A stretch of DNA of 64,000 bases from the NCBI RefSeq assembly GCF_026213295.1, contig NC_079431.1:16857965-16921964 (forward strand), written 5' to 3'. The translations under genes were made by a program, and so were the position numbers. The notes beneath the pieces are model-generated. The model searched no databases, was not told the DNA's origin, and saw nothing but the letters and a program-made list of their open reading frames with translations. The stretch is from Gadus chalcogrammus (taxonomy: Eukaryota; Chordata; Actinopteri; Gadiformes; Gadidae). This document shows, one piece after another, positions 1-21,095 of the stretch; positions within the stretch are counted from its first letter, which is position 1; every line of letters begins with the position of its first letter.

Positions 1-116
1 TGTGTGGCTTCTTTGTGACATCTGAGTGACTACTGCATCATGTGGTGTCAGAGAGTCCACCAGCGGTTTCTAAAAGCCTCTCATTCTTCGCTTGTTTCCC
101 CAATTTCTCTTTCTAG

Positions 117-9271
<9,155 letters not shown>

Positions 9272-9890
9272 ATCCACTTTTATTGATGCCTTTTTTATAT
9301 TGGTCTTAGACTCATTGTTTTGCAGCCTGACCTGCATAAAAACGTAAAATTAATTAGTCCAATACAACAATACAATACAACAAAGTCCAATACAAACTCC
9401 AATGTGTCACCCACACCTAACATTCATGATACTGCAAATGCAAGGGGATTTCATCAGTAGGCCACAGAATCGATCATCATTGTGTTACCTCATTCTACAA
9501 TAGAAAGAGACATAACAGACATTAACCAGCTTGAAAATCTCCAAAATTACCACTTCACGTCTTCACACCCCTCGGTTACCTTCTATTCCTTCAAGCCATT
9601 TTAATTGTCCGACTCTATTTACTCCTGTACACTCACGTGTCCCCGGATATTACCAATTACTGACGTTGACATATATATTTATGTACTTTTTGACATTTTC
9701 TTGACAAGAGATTTTGATGTGTAGTGGATACATCCTGATGTGATATATTATTGTTATTTAGTGTTTGTAGATCCTATTGTCCACTCTTTGTGTTTGCTTT
9801 TAGTGAACAACTATGATATTTTACTGTTTACTTCCATTCGATAATAATACTTTTTACTGATTTTGACAATAAAACAAATATGTTTTTGCT
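9272..9890 (+). other. tfpi: tfpi 3' UTR (probable)
   Basis: Non-coding AT-rich sequence after the tfpi stop. A canonical AATAAA at 9868-9873 is the first strong poly(A) signal downstream, so the transcript probably ends shortly after it. The exact cleavage site is inferred. Confidence 0.5.
9868..9873 (+). promoter_or_regulatory. Poly(A) signal AATAAA for tfpi
   Basis: Canonical hexamer about 600 bp after the tfpi stop codon, followed by T-rich sequence. Confidence 0.55.
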
Positions 9891-9986
9891 AATGTCTGTT
9901 CCACAGTTACGGTCTCTCAATGGGCTTTTGTCAATGTCTTTCAGCAATTTGGGATCAACCAGGGATTAGGATGATAGTGATGTATA

Positions 9987-10440
9987 TTAAAGGGTAATTC
10001 CGGTGTAAAATGGATTTGGGATATGTTTATATGATAATGAGTTGAAACGTTAGTTTTGGAGCACAAAAACAGCATATAGACGCTTTCTTCAGTTGGCTGT
10101 TTTTAGCCGATTCTATCAAACGCTATAAACTTGGAACGATGGGGGCACTGGTTATGGTAAAAACTAAATCGCTATTTTAAACCACTTAAAAGGCAAAAAG
10201 TAGCCCGACACTTCTTTTGGTAGTATAATAAGGGTCTTTCATATAAAACGAGGCAATGAGAACTTTGTAAGTGTACAGATTGTTTATTAAAAAGGACATT
10301 TTATACACACCATACCATCGGTAGATCACCGCCATTTTGTTTTTAAGACTCAATAGGTAGATTGGCGAACACAGAGCTTGCGTGTTGCTGACGGATGTCA
10401 CAATCTCTGTGTTCGGCAATCTACCTTTTATGCTCTAATG
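9987..10440 (+). mobile_element. Fragment of TTAA-type element with internal hairpin
   Basis: Starts ttaaagggtaattccggtgt, a terminus style typical of TTAA-duplicating fish elements, but no matching right end was seen. At 10349-10427 lies a hairpin: ggtagattggcgaacacaga pairs with the reverse complement of tctgtgttcggcaatctacc. Confidence 0.4.
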
Positions 10441-11200
10441 TGTTCACATTAGACTCGAGCAAAAACATTATGTTCAATTTTAATTTTGTGTGAAATTTTT
10501 CTTTATTTTTTATGATGTGTTAATTAAGTCCATACATTATTGTTTTTATAGTTGCTTTTAAAAGCTGGTACACAACTATACATTGAACCTTTTATAAATT
10601 AAATTTGTTGATTAGTTTACCAAAAATCCAAACTTAACATTTTTGAAATTGTGTAGTCCATACACAATGTATCTTTATAAACATAACCTGTCAACATGTT
10701 TGTTTCTTTGTTTCTTTAATCAGAGATAAAAGCTCAGTACACTCTGTGTCCATTATTAAAAATGTAATTTCTTAATAAAATCCATCAAATCATATCAACA
10801 TACTTTAAAAGTAAATATTTGTTTCAGAGCCGGAATGTAATATTCAAACATAAACAGCGGAGGGCAGTGTTGCAAACAAGTAATAGTTTGTGCACGTTAG
10901 TTGATGACGTTTGTGTGCGTGTTTGTGCGTGTGTGTGCGTGTGTGCGCGCGTGCGTTGATGTTTGCTTAGGGGGCCTGTTAAATGCAGCGTTTTCATATA
11001 AAATAAAAACAAAAACAGGTATTATTATGATTGATGATTATGAATCAGCAATGATCATGTTAAATCATTAGCCTACATATGAATGATTAATATTATTAGT
11101 AATTGCAATAATTACAATATATATTATACCGATCCACTTCAGCGAGGATTCTATATTATGAACATAATGTATTATCTTTTCAACTGATGGTCAATATTAT
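10441..11200. other. AT-rich intergenic DNA, nothing recognised
   Basis: No exon-like open frame, TIR or RNA gene was seen. A short GT/GC alternating tract lies near 10911-10954. Confidence 0.5.
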
Positions 11201-11210
11201 TTCTTGGGAT

Positions 11211-11229
11211 GGGGGGGGGGGGGGGGGGG
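11211..11229. repeat. Poly-G tract (19 G)
   Basis: Uninterrupted G run followed by a GC-rich stretch. A likely site of length polymorphism and sequencing error. Confidence 0.9.
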
Positions 11230-11244
11230 CGGGTGAGGGGGGTT

Positions 11245-11359
11245 GGTCCTCCTTCTCTCTCACCCCAGCTCCTCTGTGCGCGCAGAGAGCCGACGCTTGT
11301 TTGATTCCCTTCCAACCTTTCCCGACCACACGATAAGATTGGCTGGCCATATCGCTCAG
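11245..11359 (+). other. Candidate non-coding 5' exon of calcrl
   Basis: A locally GC-rich, CpG-containing stretch within AT-rich DNA that ends in an excellent donor (ctcag/gtaagg, GT at 11360). It lies downstream of tfpi and upstream of calcrl in the right orientation. calcrl in other vertebrates has untranslated 5' exons far upstream, and the coding exon here begins with an acceptor at 39088, so at least one such exon must exist. The match is positional only. Confidence 0.25.
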
Positions 11360-12120
11360 GTAAGGGGCACTGCATGTATACGTTTAGTATATGACATTAT
11401 GATGGGAACGTACGTGCGTGTTAATGGTGCCAGATGTGAAATAAAAAGGAAATTGGGAAATTAGGAAATTGGGTTCAAATAATTCCCCCGCGAATAACTT
11501 GTGGATCGTATTCAGGTGTGGTGCCTGGAGAAGTAGGTAGGTCTATAGGATAAAAGCCCTGTGTCAATAACAGTGATATTTAAGACTAAACTCGTGCATA
11601 TTTAGTTCACCTAAAAATGGGCCAGTAGTATTTGTACATTGTCACTTAACTTCTGCTGCTTGACTTCAGAGAGTAATCATTCTGAAATTACATTAGCCAC
11701 AGACGAGGGGCGGATGTTGCAATCAATACTGACACACACAATAGGGTGAGACTACTACTAAACAGCGATTTTATTCCATTGGCAACAATTTGTAAAGTGA
11801 AACATATCCGGGTTAATTACGTTTTTATTAGGCTATTATTTAGGGCAGGGTGCTTTGCAATTCGGCTGTTTTATTGAAATATTCGCCAAACGAGGGCTCT
11901 CTAGGGAGTAGTGCTGCTGCTGCCCGACCGTCTCCTTGGCAGATGTAGGCTACATCGCTAGACTGGTGGGAGTCCTACAGGTTATCACACCTTTAGTTCC
12001 CCATGTCAGATCGCTGTTATTTGTAGCGTCAATATCTGTCCAATATGTATACTAATATATTCTAACTTAAAAAATGATACACTTTCCACCTTGATATGTC
12101 ATGTGTTATTGTAATGCTGC

Positions 12121-12320
12121 TCAGGGCCGGCCCTATACACCTGGGGGACCTAAGCAGGATAATTTTGGGGCCCTGCTCTGCGGTTGATGGAGTAGTTTTG
12201 CAACTGTATGCATTCATAACCCTTATGGTTTTTATCCGTAACTCTTTGAATATGATTAGCCGCAATTATTTTACTAATAATTAAGTATACTCACTGGCTC
12301 AGTATAAGTCAATGGCTCAT
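12121..12320. other. Short degenerate repeat, family unclear
   Basis: Contains 'cagggccggccctatacacc' and 'ggggccctgctctg', a style seen in degenerate fish DNA-transposon remnants. No second terminus was located. Confidence 0.25.
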
Positions 12321-12717
12321 TGACTTAATCACTGGCGCATGTGTCGTTGCTAGTTGGCAACTGGCGCAGAGCGTTCTTTTCCCTCCTGCGCCACGCGTTG
12401 GTAAATAAGGGAATGATCTTGCGCCCCAAGGGGCGGCTCGGTGAAAGGAGAAGGTGTGTTCTGGCGCAAACGTTCCCTGGTGCTTTTTTGCGATACTAGA
12501 AACCACTTGCGCCACAAACCAGGAAATCCCTGGTTAAAAGTCAGTGGCGCGTTGTTCAGATGCTATTTTAAGGGCGCATGCATAATGTTGCTTGCGCACC
12601 TCGCGCATACACTTTGCTTCTATCATCTACCTAGCCACACATTCTTGGTAAATTATTTGGGAAAGAACAGCTGATACAGCGGTAATAAGTTGTACTTTTA
12701 AATCGATGCATCTGCAA

Positions 12718-13829
12718 TAGGGCTGAACGATTTCAGGAAAATATTTTTCTGGCAGATATTGCGATTTCGATTTTCTTCACGATTTTCTTCAAATCAAGCT
12801 TCAGTGCAATATTCACAATGTACAGTCATATTTACAAACATGACATCATACCATTAAAACATTACATGCCATTACTCTAATGTAAGAATGAAAACTAAAG
12901 TTAAAAATTAATTTTAAATGTATTTATTAAGAAACATGCATGTAAACTAAAGTCCTTCACCAACTGTAGTTGTTACAAATGAACTAAAAGAGCCATCTTT
13001 GACTGTCTTAACTTAAAAAAGTACTACTACTTTTTAGTTGTTTTTTTAAGACAGTCAAAGATGGCTCTTTTAGTTAATTCGTGCATTAGAGTATAACAAC
13101 AAAGGGAGAGACGTCGGAGAACCCAACGCAGTCTATTCATAATATTGTAATGACCACGGAAGAGGCAGTGAATGAAGTATTGAATAGACAGAGATTTATT
13201 AGATAGGCCTACCTAATAAACCGTTGGAACACACCTGACCGGAAACATAGCAACGCCGGTAAACAAACCCCGAGAAGCCCAATCCCTATGAGAGCTCCCC
13301 GCGCTACGGCCATCCAGAGGCGCACAGAGTTTTTGTCTGTGATATTATGCATACAAATATTATATTACATACTATTATATAATATATAGAGCTCCGGATG
13401 TCGCAAACGGCAACATTCACTTTCTCCTCCATGCTGCAGTTCACCCCGGACTGAACTGCGCTGAGTTTGACGGTTGAACGCTGATTGGCTGTTACGTTAC
13501 ACATGTGACTCAGTGGCCACGCTGTTGAACGCATGTTAACGCTGTTAACCATAGCAACGCCGGTAAACAAACGCTGGTAAACAAACGCTGGTAAACAAAC
13601 GCTGGTAAACAAACCCCTCGAAGAGAGCTCCCAGCCCTACGGCCATCCGGAGGCTCACACAGCTTTTGGCCATGATATTCAATTATATTATATTAATTTG
13701 CCCGATTCGCGTCTCTACTTGACGCGTGAACGCACAGTAAAACCGAAAAAAACGTGTCTTTGGCGATCCCGAGATCACGTTGTCTGAAATCGTGATTTCG
13801 ATCAGAAAACGATATATCGTTCAGCCCTA
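12718..13829. mobile_element. Non-autonomous hAT element with 8-bp target duplication
   Basis: Ends TAGGGCTGAACGAT / ATCGTTCAGCCCTA and is flanked by the direct repeat ATCTGCAA (12710-12717 and 13830-13837). The colinear Harbinger copy at about 56380 shows the empty site. Size is 1112 bp. It includes a strong palindrome at about 12982-13076 and 14-16-bp tandem repeats (gctggtaaacaaac) at 13567-13612. 8-bp duplications and these termini are standard for hAT transposons. Confidence 0.9.
12982..13076. repeat. Palindrome inside the hAT element
   Basis: Arms 'aactaaaagagccatctttg' and its reverse complement 'caaagatggctcttttagtt', extended by actgtcttaa/ttaagacagt, enclose a loop of about 25 bases. 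It can extrude a hairpin with an arm of over 30 bp. Confidence 0.85.
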
Positions 13830-14624
13830 ATCTGCAAACACCGTACAGCAAACACAAATTTTCTTTACACAGACATCGTGTACATGCCCATAACTTTTAG
13901 GATTGATGAGTATTTGATCGTGAGAAAACATTGTTTTACCGCAAGTGAGTGTTGAATGCGGGTGCGCGTGTGTGTATGTGTATAACACACGCGCGTGCGG
14001 GTGCACGTGTGTGCGTCCATCTGTTTAAACACACGCAAACTAAACACATAACGCATAATACAGTCCATGGCAATGTATATTGACGGGGGGACCCATGCAT
14101 ATTAGGAACACAAGCCGATAACGATAATGCATACAATACTGAAAAGAAACGATGTTTATAATGTATTGCGTTGCGTATATCATTAAATATCATTAAATAG
14201 AACCACATTAAATAGGACTCAGTATTTGAAGTTGTGGAAGAAAACCTTATTCTATGTGTGAATTAGGCCATATTATGTGGCCATAAACTGAGCCATTTGA
14301 AGTTTGAAATTCATGTGCGTCTGTCTCATCGGAGACTGCAGACGCGCTGTCAAAATATCAGCTCGTCAGATTCAAATGCGCTCATGGCTCTTAAAGGGGA
14401 TGGGAGCTAGCACTCTCATTGGTTTATTGCACGTTACGCCCAAACCACACCTACGGGTAATTAGGCTACTTCAGACCAACCCTTTTTAGATTTGCGCCAG
14501 GCACAAGAGTCATTTTTTGCGCCAGTAAACTAACGACATCGACTCAGAACCGCCCACAAAGCTACTTGCGCTTGGCGCTTCTCACTTACGTTTCAGACCG
14601 TTAAAATAGGACCCTTAGTATTAA

Positions 14625-16754
14625 AGGTCCCATAGCCTGAAAATCTCACTTTATGAGGTTTTCTAACATAATTATGAGTTCCCCTAGCCTGCTAATGGTG
14701 CCCCAGTGGCTAAAACTTGCGTTTGGTGTAAAACGAGCACTAGGTGTTCTGCTCGCCTTTGAAAAAAAGGGAGGCTCAATTTGGAATGTGGTCCCATATG
14801 TCATCATAAAGGATCTAAGCTCCTCCCCTTTCTCTGCCTTGCCCTCCTAGAGAATTTGGCCCGCCAATGAGACATGACCATGTGAGCGCCACATGTGTGT
14901 GTGTGTGTGTGATCACACACACTGTAACGCAAGTGTTAACTCTTTATGGTTGCTTGAAGTAGGGTAAAACAACGATGTTTTCCGAGGCTAACTTATAGCT
15001 AGAGAAGTAGCATAAGACGAGGGAGCACCTTGCATTCCGATTGTGTATGTAACTGTTACGGAGCGTACAGCTGGTAACCATGACGACATCAGATAAGACA
15101 AGACGTACAAGCATTGGCGTGTTTTGCTCCACGTCCTCCTCTCTATATCCAAAAAACTGCCAGATCACTGATCCCTTATAGTTATTTCAGGAGCCGGCAG
15201 TTCGTCCGTTTCATTTGTCGATTGAATTGGCTTAGGATACACTGTATGCTACACTGAGCCGGCCGGCGCTGGAAACCTTAAAAAAATTCAAAAACTTAGA
15301 AAATTAGTTCCCTCCCTTCCGCACATAGATGTCGCGTGGGATTGGTTGGTGAGTGTGTGACGCAAGTGTTTTTTTACCCCTCACTCACGTAACTGCGTTA
15401 GGGAGAGTGAGAAAGCCACTGGAGAATGTTTTAAATACGAAACCAAGGCAAGTGTCGGCTGCCACTTAAAAAAACTTAAAATACTCGATACTTACGATAT
15501 AATAATTTTATGTATCTCACACAGCTATTTCAGAGATATATCTAATATATTCGATATATCGCACAGCCCTACCCTGAAGTACATGAACTGTGACATGCTG
15601 CCTGCCGCCGGTTGATGCGAGGCACCACCGCCACGAAGCACCACCGCCCGGCAGCGGGCAGCGGGCAGCAGGCAGCGCGCCGTTCTGTCTACTTCAGATT
15701 AATGTGGAAGTGGAAGAACCAGAGACGTCGGAGAACCCGACGCAGTCGTTTCATAATATCGTTTGGAGGCGCACACAGCTTTTGGCCATGATAATATGTA
15801 TGATATGTTATAGATATATATGCATATTTATATTATATGATATTATTTAGATATAGAGCTCCAGGACTGTAACGCAAGTGTTGTACACTTCCTTGTTATT
15901 TGGATAACCAAACTGCTGTTGATGTTATGGTGCATAACACGTCGGACTCTCGTCTCTGGTATTTCCACAACGAGACTTTGAATTGGGGGAAAGGAACTTT
16001 GGCTTTGACTCCCTGAAGTACATGAACCAAGACATGGACAGGAAGGGATTGTTGGCCGCGAATGTCTCCCGCTTGAGCCTCGCTTCCCGCTGCCGAGGGA
16101 CCACCGCCTCGGCGCTGCAGGAGGTGGTGGTGCCTAAGCGCTGATCGCTGACAAGGCGGTGGTCCCTCGGCAGCGAGGCTCCGGCGGGAGACAATCGCAG
16201 TCAACAATCGCGGGCAACAATCCCTTTCTCCTCCATGTTGTGGTTCATTCTACGTCAGACTGATGTGGACGTGGTAGAACCAGAGACGTCGGAGAACCCG
16301 ATGTCGTCGTTTGAGATTCATAATATCTTCTGGAGGCTCACTCAGCTTTTGTCCGTGATAATATGATATAGATATCTATGTATAATATGATATTATTTAG
16401 ATTAAGAACTCCAGGGCTCCCATGTGTTCTAGAATATTTACAGAGCACGGCTAAAGGCTGTGTGCGCCTCGCCATTGCGATGCATCCACGGTAAACAGAG
16501 CGCATGGTGCCGTGGCTGCAGGCTGCTCAGCGCCACACCCCCACCCTCCTCCTTGACCCGCCTCTCTCCTCCTCATTTGCATTACAGCTACAGACACCGA
16601 AACAGCGCATTTGGGGAAAGCTCAATATGCGACTGGCTTGTAGTGGCTATAATTCTGCACCATGGCTGAATTTCGGGAACATCTTCAAATACTGTGTTTG
16701 GGGCCTACTAATATCTATATTAAAACATCCATAAAGTAGCATGCCATGGGACCT
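14625..16754. mobile_element. TTAA-flanked DNA transposon remnant
   Basis: Termini AGGTCCCATAGCC (left) and GGCATGCTACTTT reading inward from the right, where the end is catgccatgggacct; TTAA lies on both sides (14621-14624, 16755-16758). The inner part (about 14920-16430) is patched with hAT-like material: 'gacgtcggagaaccc' motifs near 15722 and 16285 and 'cgatatatcgcacagcccta' near 15552 recall the hAT at 12718. TTAA duplication is typical of piggyBac and Kolobok superfamilies; no transposase was recognised to choose between them. Confidence 0.65.
16060..16195. repeat. GC-rich hairpin inside the TTAA element
   Basis: The arm 'ctgccgagggaccaccgcct' (16090-16109) pairs with aggcggtggtccctcggcag (about 16153-16172), and flanking bases (tctcccgc / gcgggaga) extend the pairing. 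High predicted stability by eye. Confidence 0.8.
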
Positions 16755-17773
16755 TTAAAACATCTTCAATAAAGTTGCTGGAGTCTTGACCCTTTGAACT
16801 GCTTTTTCCTTTCACATTTAAAAGAGGTGAAAGTTTAGTATTAGTATTTTGTATTTGTGTTTGTATTTTGATAGATTTTTTAGAAGACATCAAGATAATA
16901 ATAAATTCCACAACACAAACACTACAACACTATTATAAGTTCAATGAGCCAAAAGTGCAAAAAGCCTGTATTACACATTCAAAAGCCCAAAAAATCAACA
17001 AAACAATTTACAACCAAGAAAATGCTATGAATAATGAATAAATTAATAATATGTAAGCAAATAATGTAAATAAAAAATAGATTAAAAAGAAAACAAAAAA
17101 ACATAATCTAACAGCCTAAAAAATCTACAGCTTTCATTTCACCCAGATCCCCTTTCAATCCAAAGGTAGCGAGCTTCGTTTAGCTTCATCATGTACTGCA
17201 TTGTCATCATTGCGGTTGCCAGTTTGGGATCAGTCAAACCAGCACCTGCACTGAATCAAATATCATGTTCCTTTCTTAATGCCCTCTAAGCAACACCGAG
17301 CATTACATTAACAGCATGTGTAGGTCAGTCAGAATCAGGTAATTTTAGGTTATCATGATCAGACCTCTATAGACGTCTATGGGACAGACAGACACAGTCA
17401 AAATTCTTAATTCCACCATTTTTTTCTTTTGCTAATATGAGCTGTATGTTTATAATGTTTCCTTTCTTGTTAAGTAAATTGCTTATATGCTTATATATTG
17501 CTTATACTTATATATCTATATAAAAAAATAACATCGCTCTTGGGGGCCGTTTAGTTCGCATATAGGGAGGGACGGATTTGATGCCGCATTTGGATGTCGG
17601 TATATTCCGGGCGGGCGGTCGTTATTGAAAAAATAACCATGCTATTTCAGACATTATTTTTGACTATTTGGTGTATGCATTTGAGATTTCCTTGACTGTT
17701 TATGTATATGAGTGCTTGTGTATCATGGTCATGACCCCTGACCCTAACTCACCCCCGCATCGATGAAGTGTTC

Positions 17774-17905
<132 letters not shown>

Positions 17906-18169
17906 CTCTCGACCCACATGTTTTCAGTCTACCTGTGATATCCTTTAGCAATGTCCTACCCTTATGGAGTCAAGCACCTGCTGAATAAGACTGAGAAGTG
18001 TGTTATTTATTTAAATCAGTGCTGATACTTTAGTATGCACACCTTGTGCTGCAGTCGACCCACCAAAAACAAAAAGATTTGTTTTTGATTGCCTGGCAAA
18101 CATGACGTGTCTTACTTATTTTGAGAAAAACCAAGAAACAAACCATGAGAAATACCCACAGCTCACGAA

Positions 18170-18212
18170 CACCCCCCCCCCCCCCCCACCCACACACACA
18201 CCCACACACACA
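18170..18212. repeat. Poly-C tract and CA-rich tail
   Basis: A run of about 18 C followed by CACACA-rich sequence. Confidence 0.9.
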
Positions 18213-18299
18213 GATATTCTTTGTCATCTTGTTTTAAAACAGCATTGCATTATTGAATTTAACTCACTCCCCGACCCAGGGTATTTTGGAGACATAAGC

Positions 18300-18840
18300 T
18301 GTGTTTGAAAATCGTTCCCTATCACGGATATAGTGCACTATATAGGGTGCTCGCCATTTTGTAGTGGTGTTCGAATTCTCAGTGTTTAATTCCATGCACT
18401 ATATAGTGGACTTAAAATACCCCAAATCTTAGTGAACATACAATGTTCCCTACATGTTACTCCCGTATGCCACAATGCAATGTGGTCGTGTTTTTCCGGA
18501 GGAGAAGAAGAAGCTGAATAACCGTTAAAACGAATAGGCCTACATTTAATGATGGAGTCTCCGGCATTCGTTTAGAAATGTCAACTATTTATTTGGGATT
18601 AAACATAGAAAATGTAACATTCAAAATTAATAAAAAAAACCTTGGTCAAGGAAATGTAACATTCAACCTCAATACAACCTCCAGCTTTCCTTGTGAGTGC
18701 CAGGTTTTATTTACATGATTTGGGCGCATTTGTCTGCGCCACACAAATACCCGGTGCATTTACTGACACAAAGGACGTTTAGAAATGTTAGGCTCAATTT
18801 GGAATGTGTTCGGAAGCATAGTTTCCGAATTCTTGTTTGT
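18300..18840. repeat. Degenerate fish DNA-repeat, partial
   Basis: Contains 'gtgcactatatagggtgctc' and 'tccatgcactatatagtgga', a pair of opposed CACTATATAG motifs. No exact boundaries or target duplication were found. Confidence 0.35.
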
Positions 18841-18877
18841 TCATTCAGTAGATAGGTTCCACTCTAATCAATGAGAC

Positions 18878-19430
18878 CATTTCCACCGGACGCGGCTGCG
18901 GAACGTCTCAGCAGCGTCCCAGAAGCGGCTTGCCGTGCCGCAGCGCTATCATTCCGTAGCATTTCTATTTTTGCCGCAAGCCGTTGCTGAACCGGGTCAA
19001 TTTCAACAGAGCAGATCGAGCAGGGCAGGAAGTGAAAAAGTAAAAGCCATAGAGCATCCGGTCAATTTTCAAAATAAAACACAATACTCAGCTTATGTAG
19101 CCTATCACAACTTCACATCAACATTATTACGTCATGACCGGTGGCACCAGGTCAGAAGTCAATCAATCAAAGGGTCTCAGAGGGTCGGCAACATGGACGA
19201 CGAGACACTCATTGTCGAAGTTCAGCAACATGAAGTAATTTATGTACCAAATCATCCTTTTTATAAGGGCAATGGCCTGAAGGACAAAGCGTGGCATTTA
19301 ATTGCAGTAGTTTTTGGAGTGGAAGTTGAGTACTTTAGGTTTAGGATTATCGCGTGATCTCATGATCTCGCGTGAATACGGCTGGCTCGCAAGGCAGCGT
19401 TGTGCTGCCGTAACGCGCCCGGTGGAAATG
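18878..19430 (+). mobile_element. TIR element with a MADF-domain exon
   Basis: Termini CATTTCCACCGG (18878) and CCGGTGGAAATG (to 19430) are inverted copies, and the pairing continues imperfectly into GCGGCTGCGG / CTGCCGTAACGC. Inside, on the + strand, is the MADF-like open frame. PIF/Harbinger elements encode a transposase plus a Myb/MADF DNA-binding protein, so this looks like a deletion derivative that kept the second gene. No clear target duplication was seen. Confidence 0.6.
19192..19356 (+). pseudogene. MADF/Myb-like DNA-binding domain fragment
   Basis: An ATG at 19192 in favourable context (gcaacATGG) opens a frame reading MDDETLIVEVQQHEVIYVP, then NHPFYKGNGLKDKAW and HLIAVVFG. The spacing of acidic start, aromatic-Pro, Tyr-Lys and Lys-Ala-Trp-x-x-Ile-Ala matches the MADF domain of transposon-derived DNA-binding proteins. 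The frame ends soon after at TGA (19355-19357), so only the N-terminal domain remains. It could also be a true host gene fragment, but its position between TIRs argues for a transposon origin. Confidence 0.6.
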
Positions 19431-19437
19431 CAAGCAG

Positions 19438-20040
19438 GTATGGCAAGCCAACCCCGCCAGAAAACGCCATTGTAGCAGGTTCACAGAGCGCTTGGACACC
19501 AGGTTTGCTTTTTCCAACAGAAAAGTCATTTTATTTCGAACGCTCAGTCCAGCCAATCCGGTGCGCTCCCAACCTGCCGATACTCCCCCCACAGCCATCA
19601 TTTAGTCGCGTATCACCTTCATTACGCCGTAAAAAACGCCGTAAAATGTGGAAAAACTGCGTATTTTACGCCGTCATGTGCAAAAAAACGTCGCAATTAA
19701 GCCTTTCAAGAACGCGCGTAAAAAGCGCCGCTTTGAACATCAAACCGTGCGTAAAATACGCTGCGTTTGTGCACATCACAACGGCGTAAAATACGGCGTT
19801 TCTCTATTATGCTAATAATCTCCGCCCTTCTTTTCTCTCAGCCAATGCATTTGAAGTGTTTGCGCCCAATCGTTGAACAAGACAAGCAGACCAAATCAGT
19901 TCAGCCAGCACAGATCTGCTTTGAGGAGATCTCCTCTCATTTGTTGTTAGTTGTAGCGTCATATAGATATATATTAGTAAATCCAGTTACAACAGAGTGG
20001 TCACCGTGGCCGTGGCTCAATCGATAGAGACGCTTTCTCT
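19438..20040. repeat. Left arm of a large inverted repeat
   Basis: Reverse complement of 24246-24728 with an extra 130-bp segment (about 19471-19600) in this arm. It is full of 'acgcc/ggcgt' motifs (cattacgccgtaaaaaacgc and similar). The inner end holds a tRNA-like stretch (gtggctcaatcgatagagac) matching the better version in the other arm. Confidence 0.8.
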
Positions 20041-20818
20041 GTAGGAAAAAAATAAAAACACATATAAAGACGTTTCAAACGTTCCATCAAGTCTCTTTTA
20101 TTCTACAATGGCCAGCTTTATTGTTTCCCATGGGAGCCGGCGACTTAGTCTGCGAGTGGACGATCTGAAACTAAATCGGAAACTAGATTTCTTCTTTGAA
20201 GGTTGTGCTCCACACAGAACCTCCTCACCGTCATAACGGAGCACTTCGGGGATCCTGGGCCCCGTTTCCCGAAAGCATCTTTAGCCTAAGTGGATCGCAG
20301 AGTGGGTCGTAAGAGCATCGTACAGTTTTCACACCGTTTCCCGAAAGCATCTTTGGCAACGAACGCCTTAAAAACGCTCACGAGTAGCTAACGAGTGCTC
20401 CAGGGTACTCGTAGGACGTTAAGAGCCTCATTAGCCTACTATAGCCTCAGTGGCGTAGCCAGCGGACATTCCTAGTATTGGATGCGTTTTATTATAACAC
20501 ATTGGTAATGGTGTATCACGTGCGTCTGAGCCTAATGTGGGCCATTATGTTCTTAGTTTGGGAGAGACAGTCCAGGAAATGTTTGAGCAGGCAGGGCACT
20601 TAAAATGTGTGAGAGAAAGTGGGGGGGATTTGTGCAGACTGACATAGGCTACTCATAAAACGTAGCATAAAATAATGTAAAAAAATAAATAAAAAAAAAT
20701 AATAATAAAAAAATATATTATATTGTTTTATAAAAAACAAGCAAAGGAGCAGGCAAAAGGCTGGGATATGGTGGGGTTTGGTCACGTTGACGGGTATGTT
20801 TAGTGACATGTGGGAGGA

Positions 20819-21086
20819 TTAAAAAAAAGTCTCAATCACTCTTCGACGTGCATGAAAACCAGCCGCGTAGTTATGAGGGAGGCCGTCCTCCCGATCTTCC
20901 TCGTCGTCATCGTCCTCAATGTCCTCCGGTTCAACGAAAGCTACTCCAGCCTTAGCTGCAATGTTGTGCAACATAGCTGTCACACATATCCCAGCGCATG
21001 ACTTGGCCGGCGAAAACTGGAGCCCTCCGCTGGACTTGTGAAGGCATCTAAAGCGCAACTTCCACCTCCCGATCGTGCGCTCAGGA
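20819..21086 (-). pseudogene. Harbinger transposase C-terminal fragment
   Basis: Reading from 21086 down it gives NPERTIGRWKLRFRCLHKSS, then an SPAKSCAGI stretch, MLHNIA and a run of acidic residues before RRRVIE. Glu-Arg-x-(Ile/Phe)-Gly-x-Trp-Lys-x-Arg-Phe-Arg-Cys-Leu and Leu-His-Asn are hallmarks of the end of PIF/Harbinger (HARBI1-type) DDE transposases. The catalytic N-terminal part is absent because the LINE inserted there and sequence beyond has decayed. Confidence 0.75.
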
Positions 21087-21095
21087 TTAGGACTG

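Larger units (their letters stand above)
12321..14615. mobile_element. PIF/Harbinger-type MITE, copy 1 (split by a hAT element)
   Basis: Flanking parts (12321-12709 and 13838-14615) are colinear with the copy at 55959-57550, including 'cactggcgcatgtgtcgttg' near the left and 'cgttaaaataggaccct' at the right end. The outermost left terminus is missing or diverged. Between them sits the hAT element. No transposase is encoded. Confidence 0.75.
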
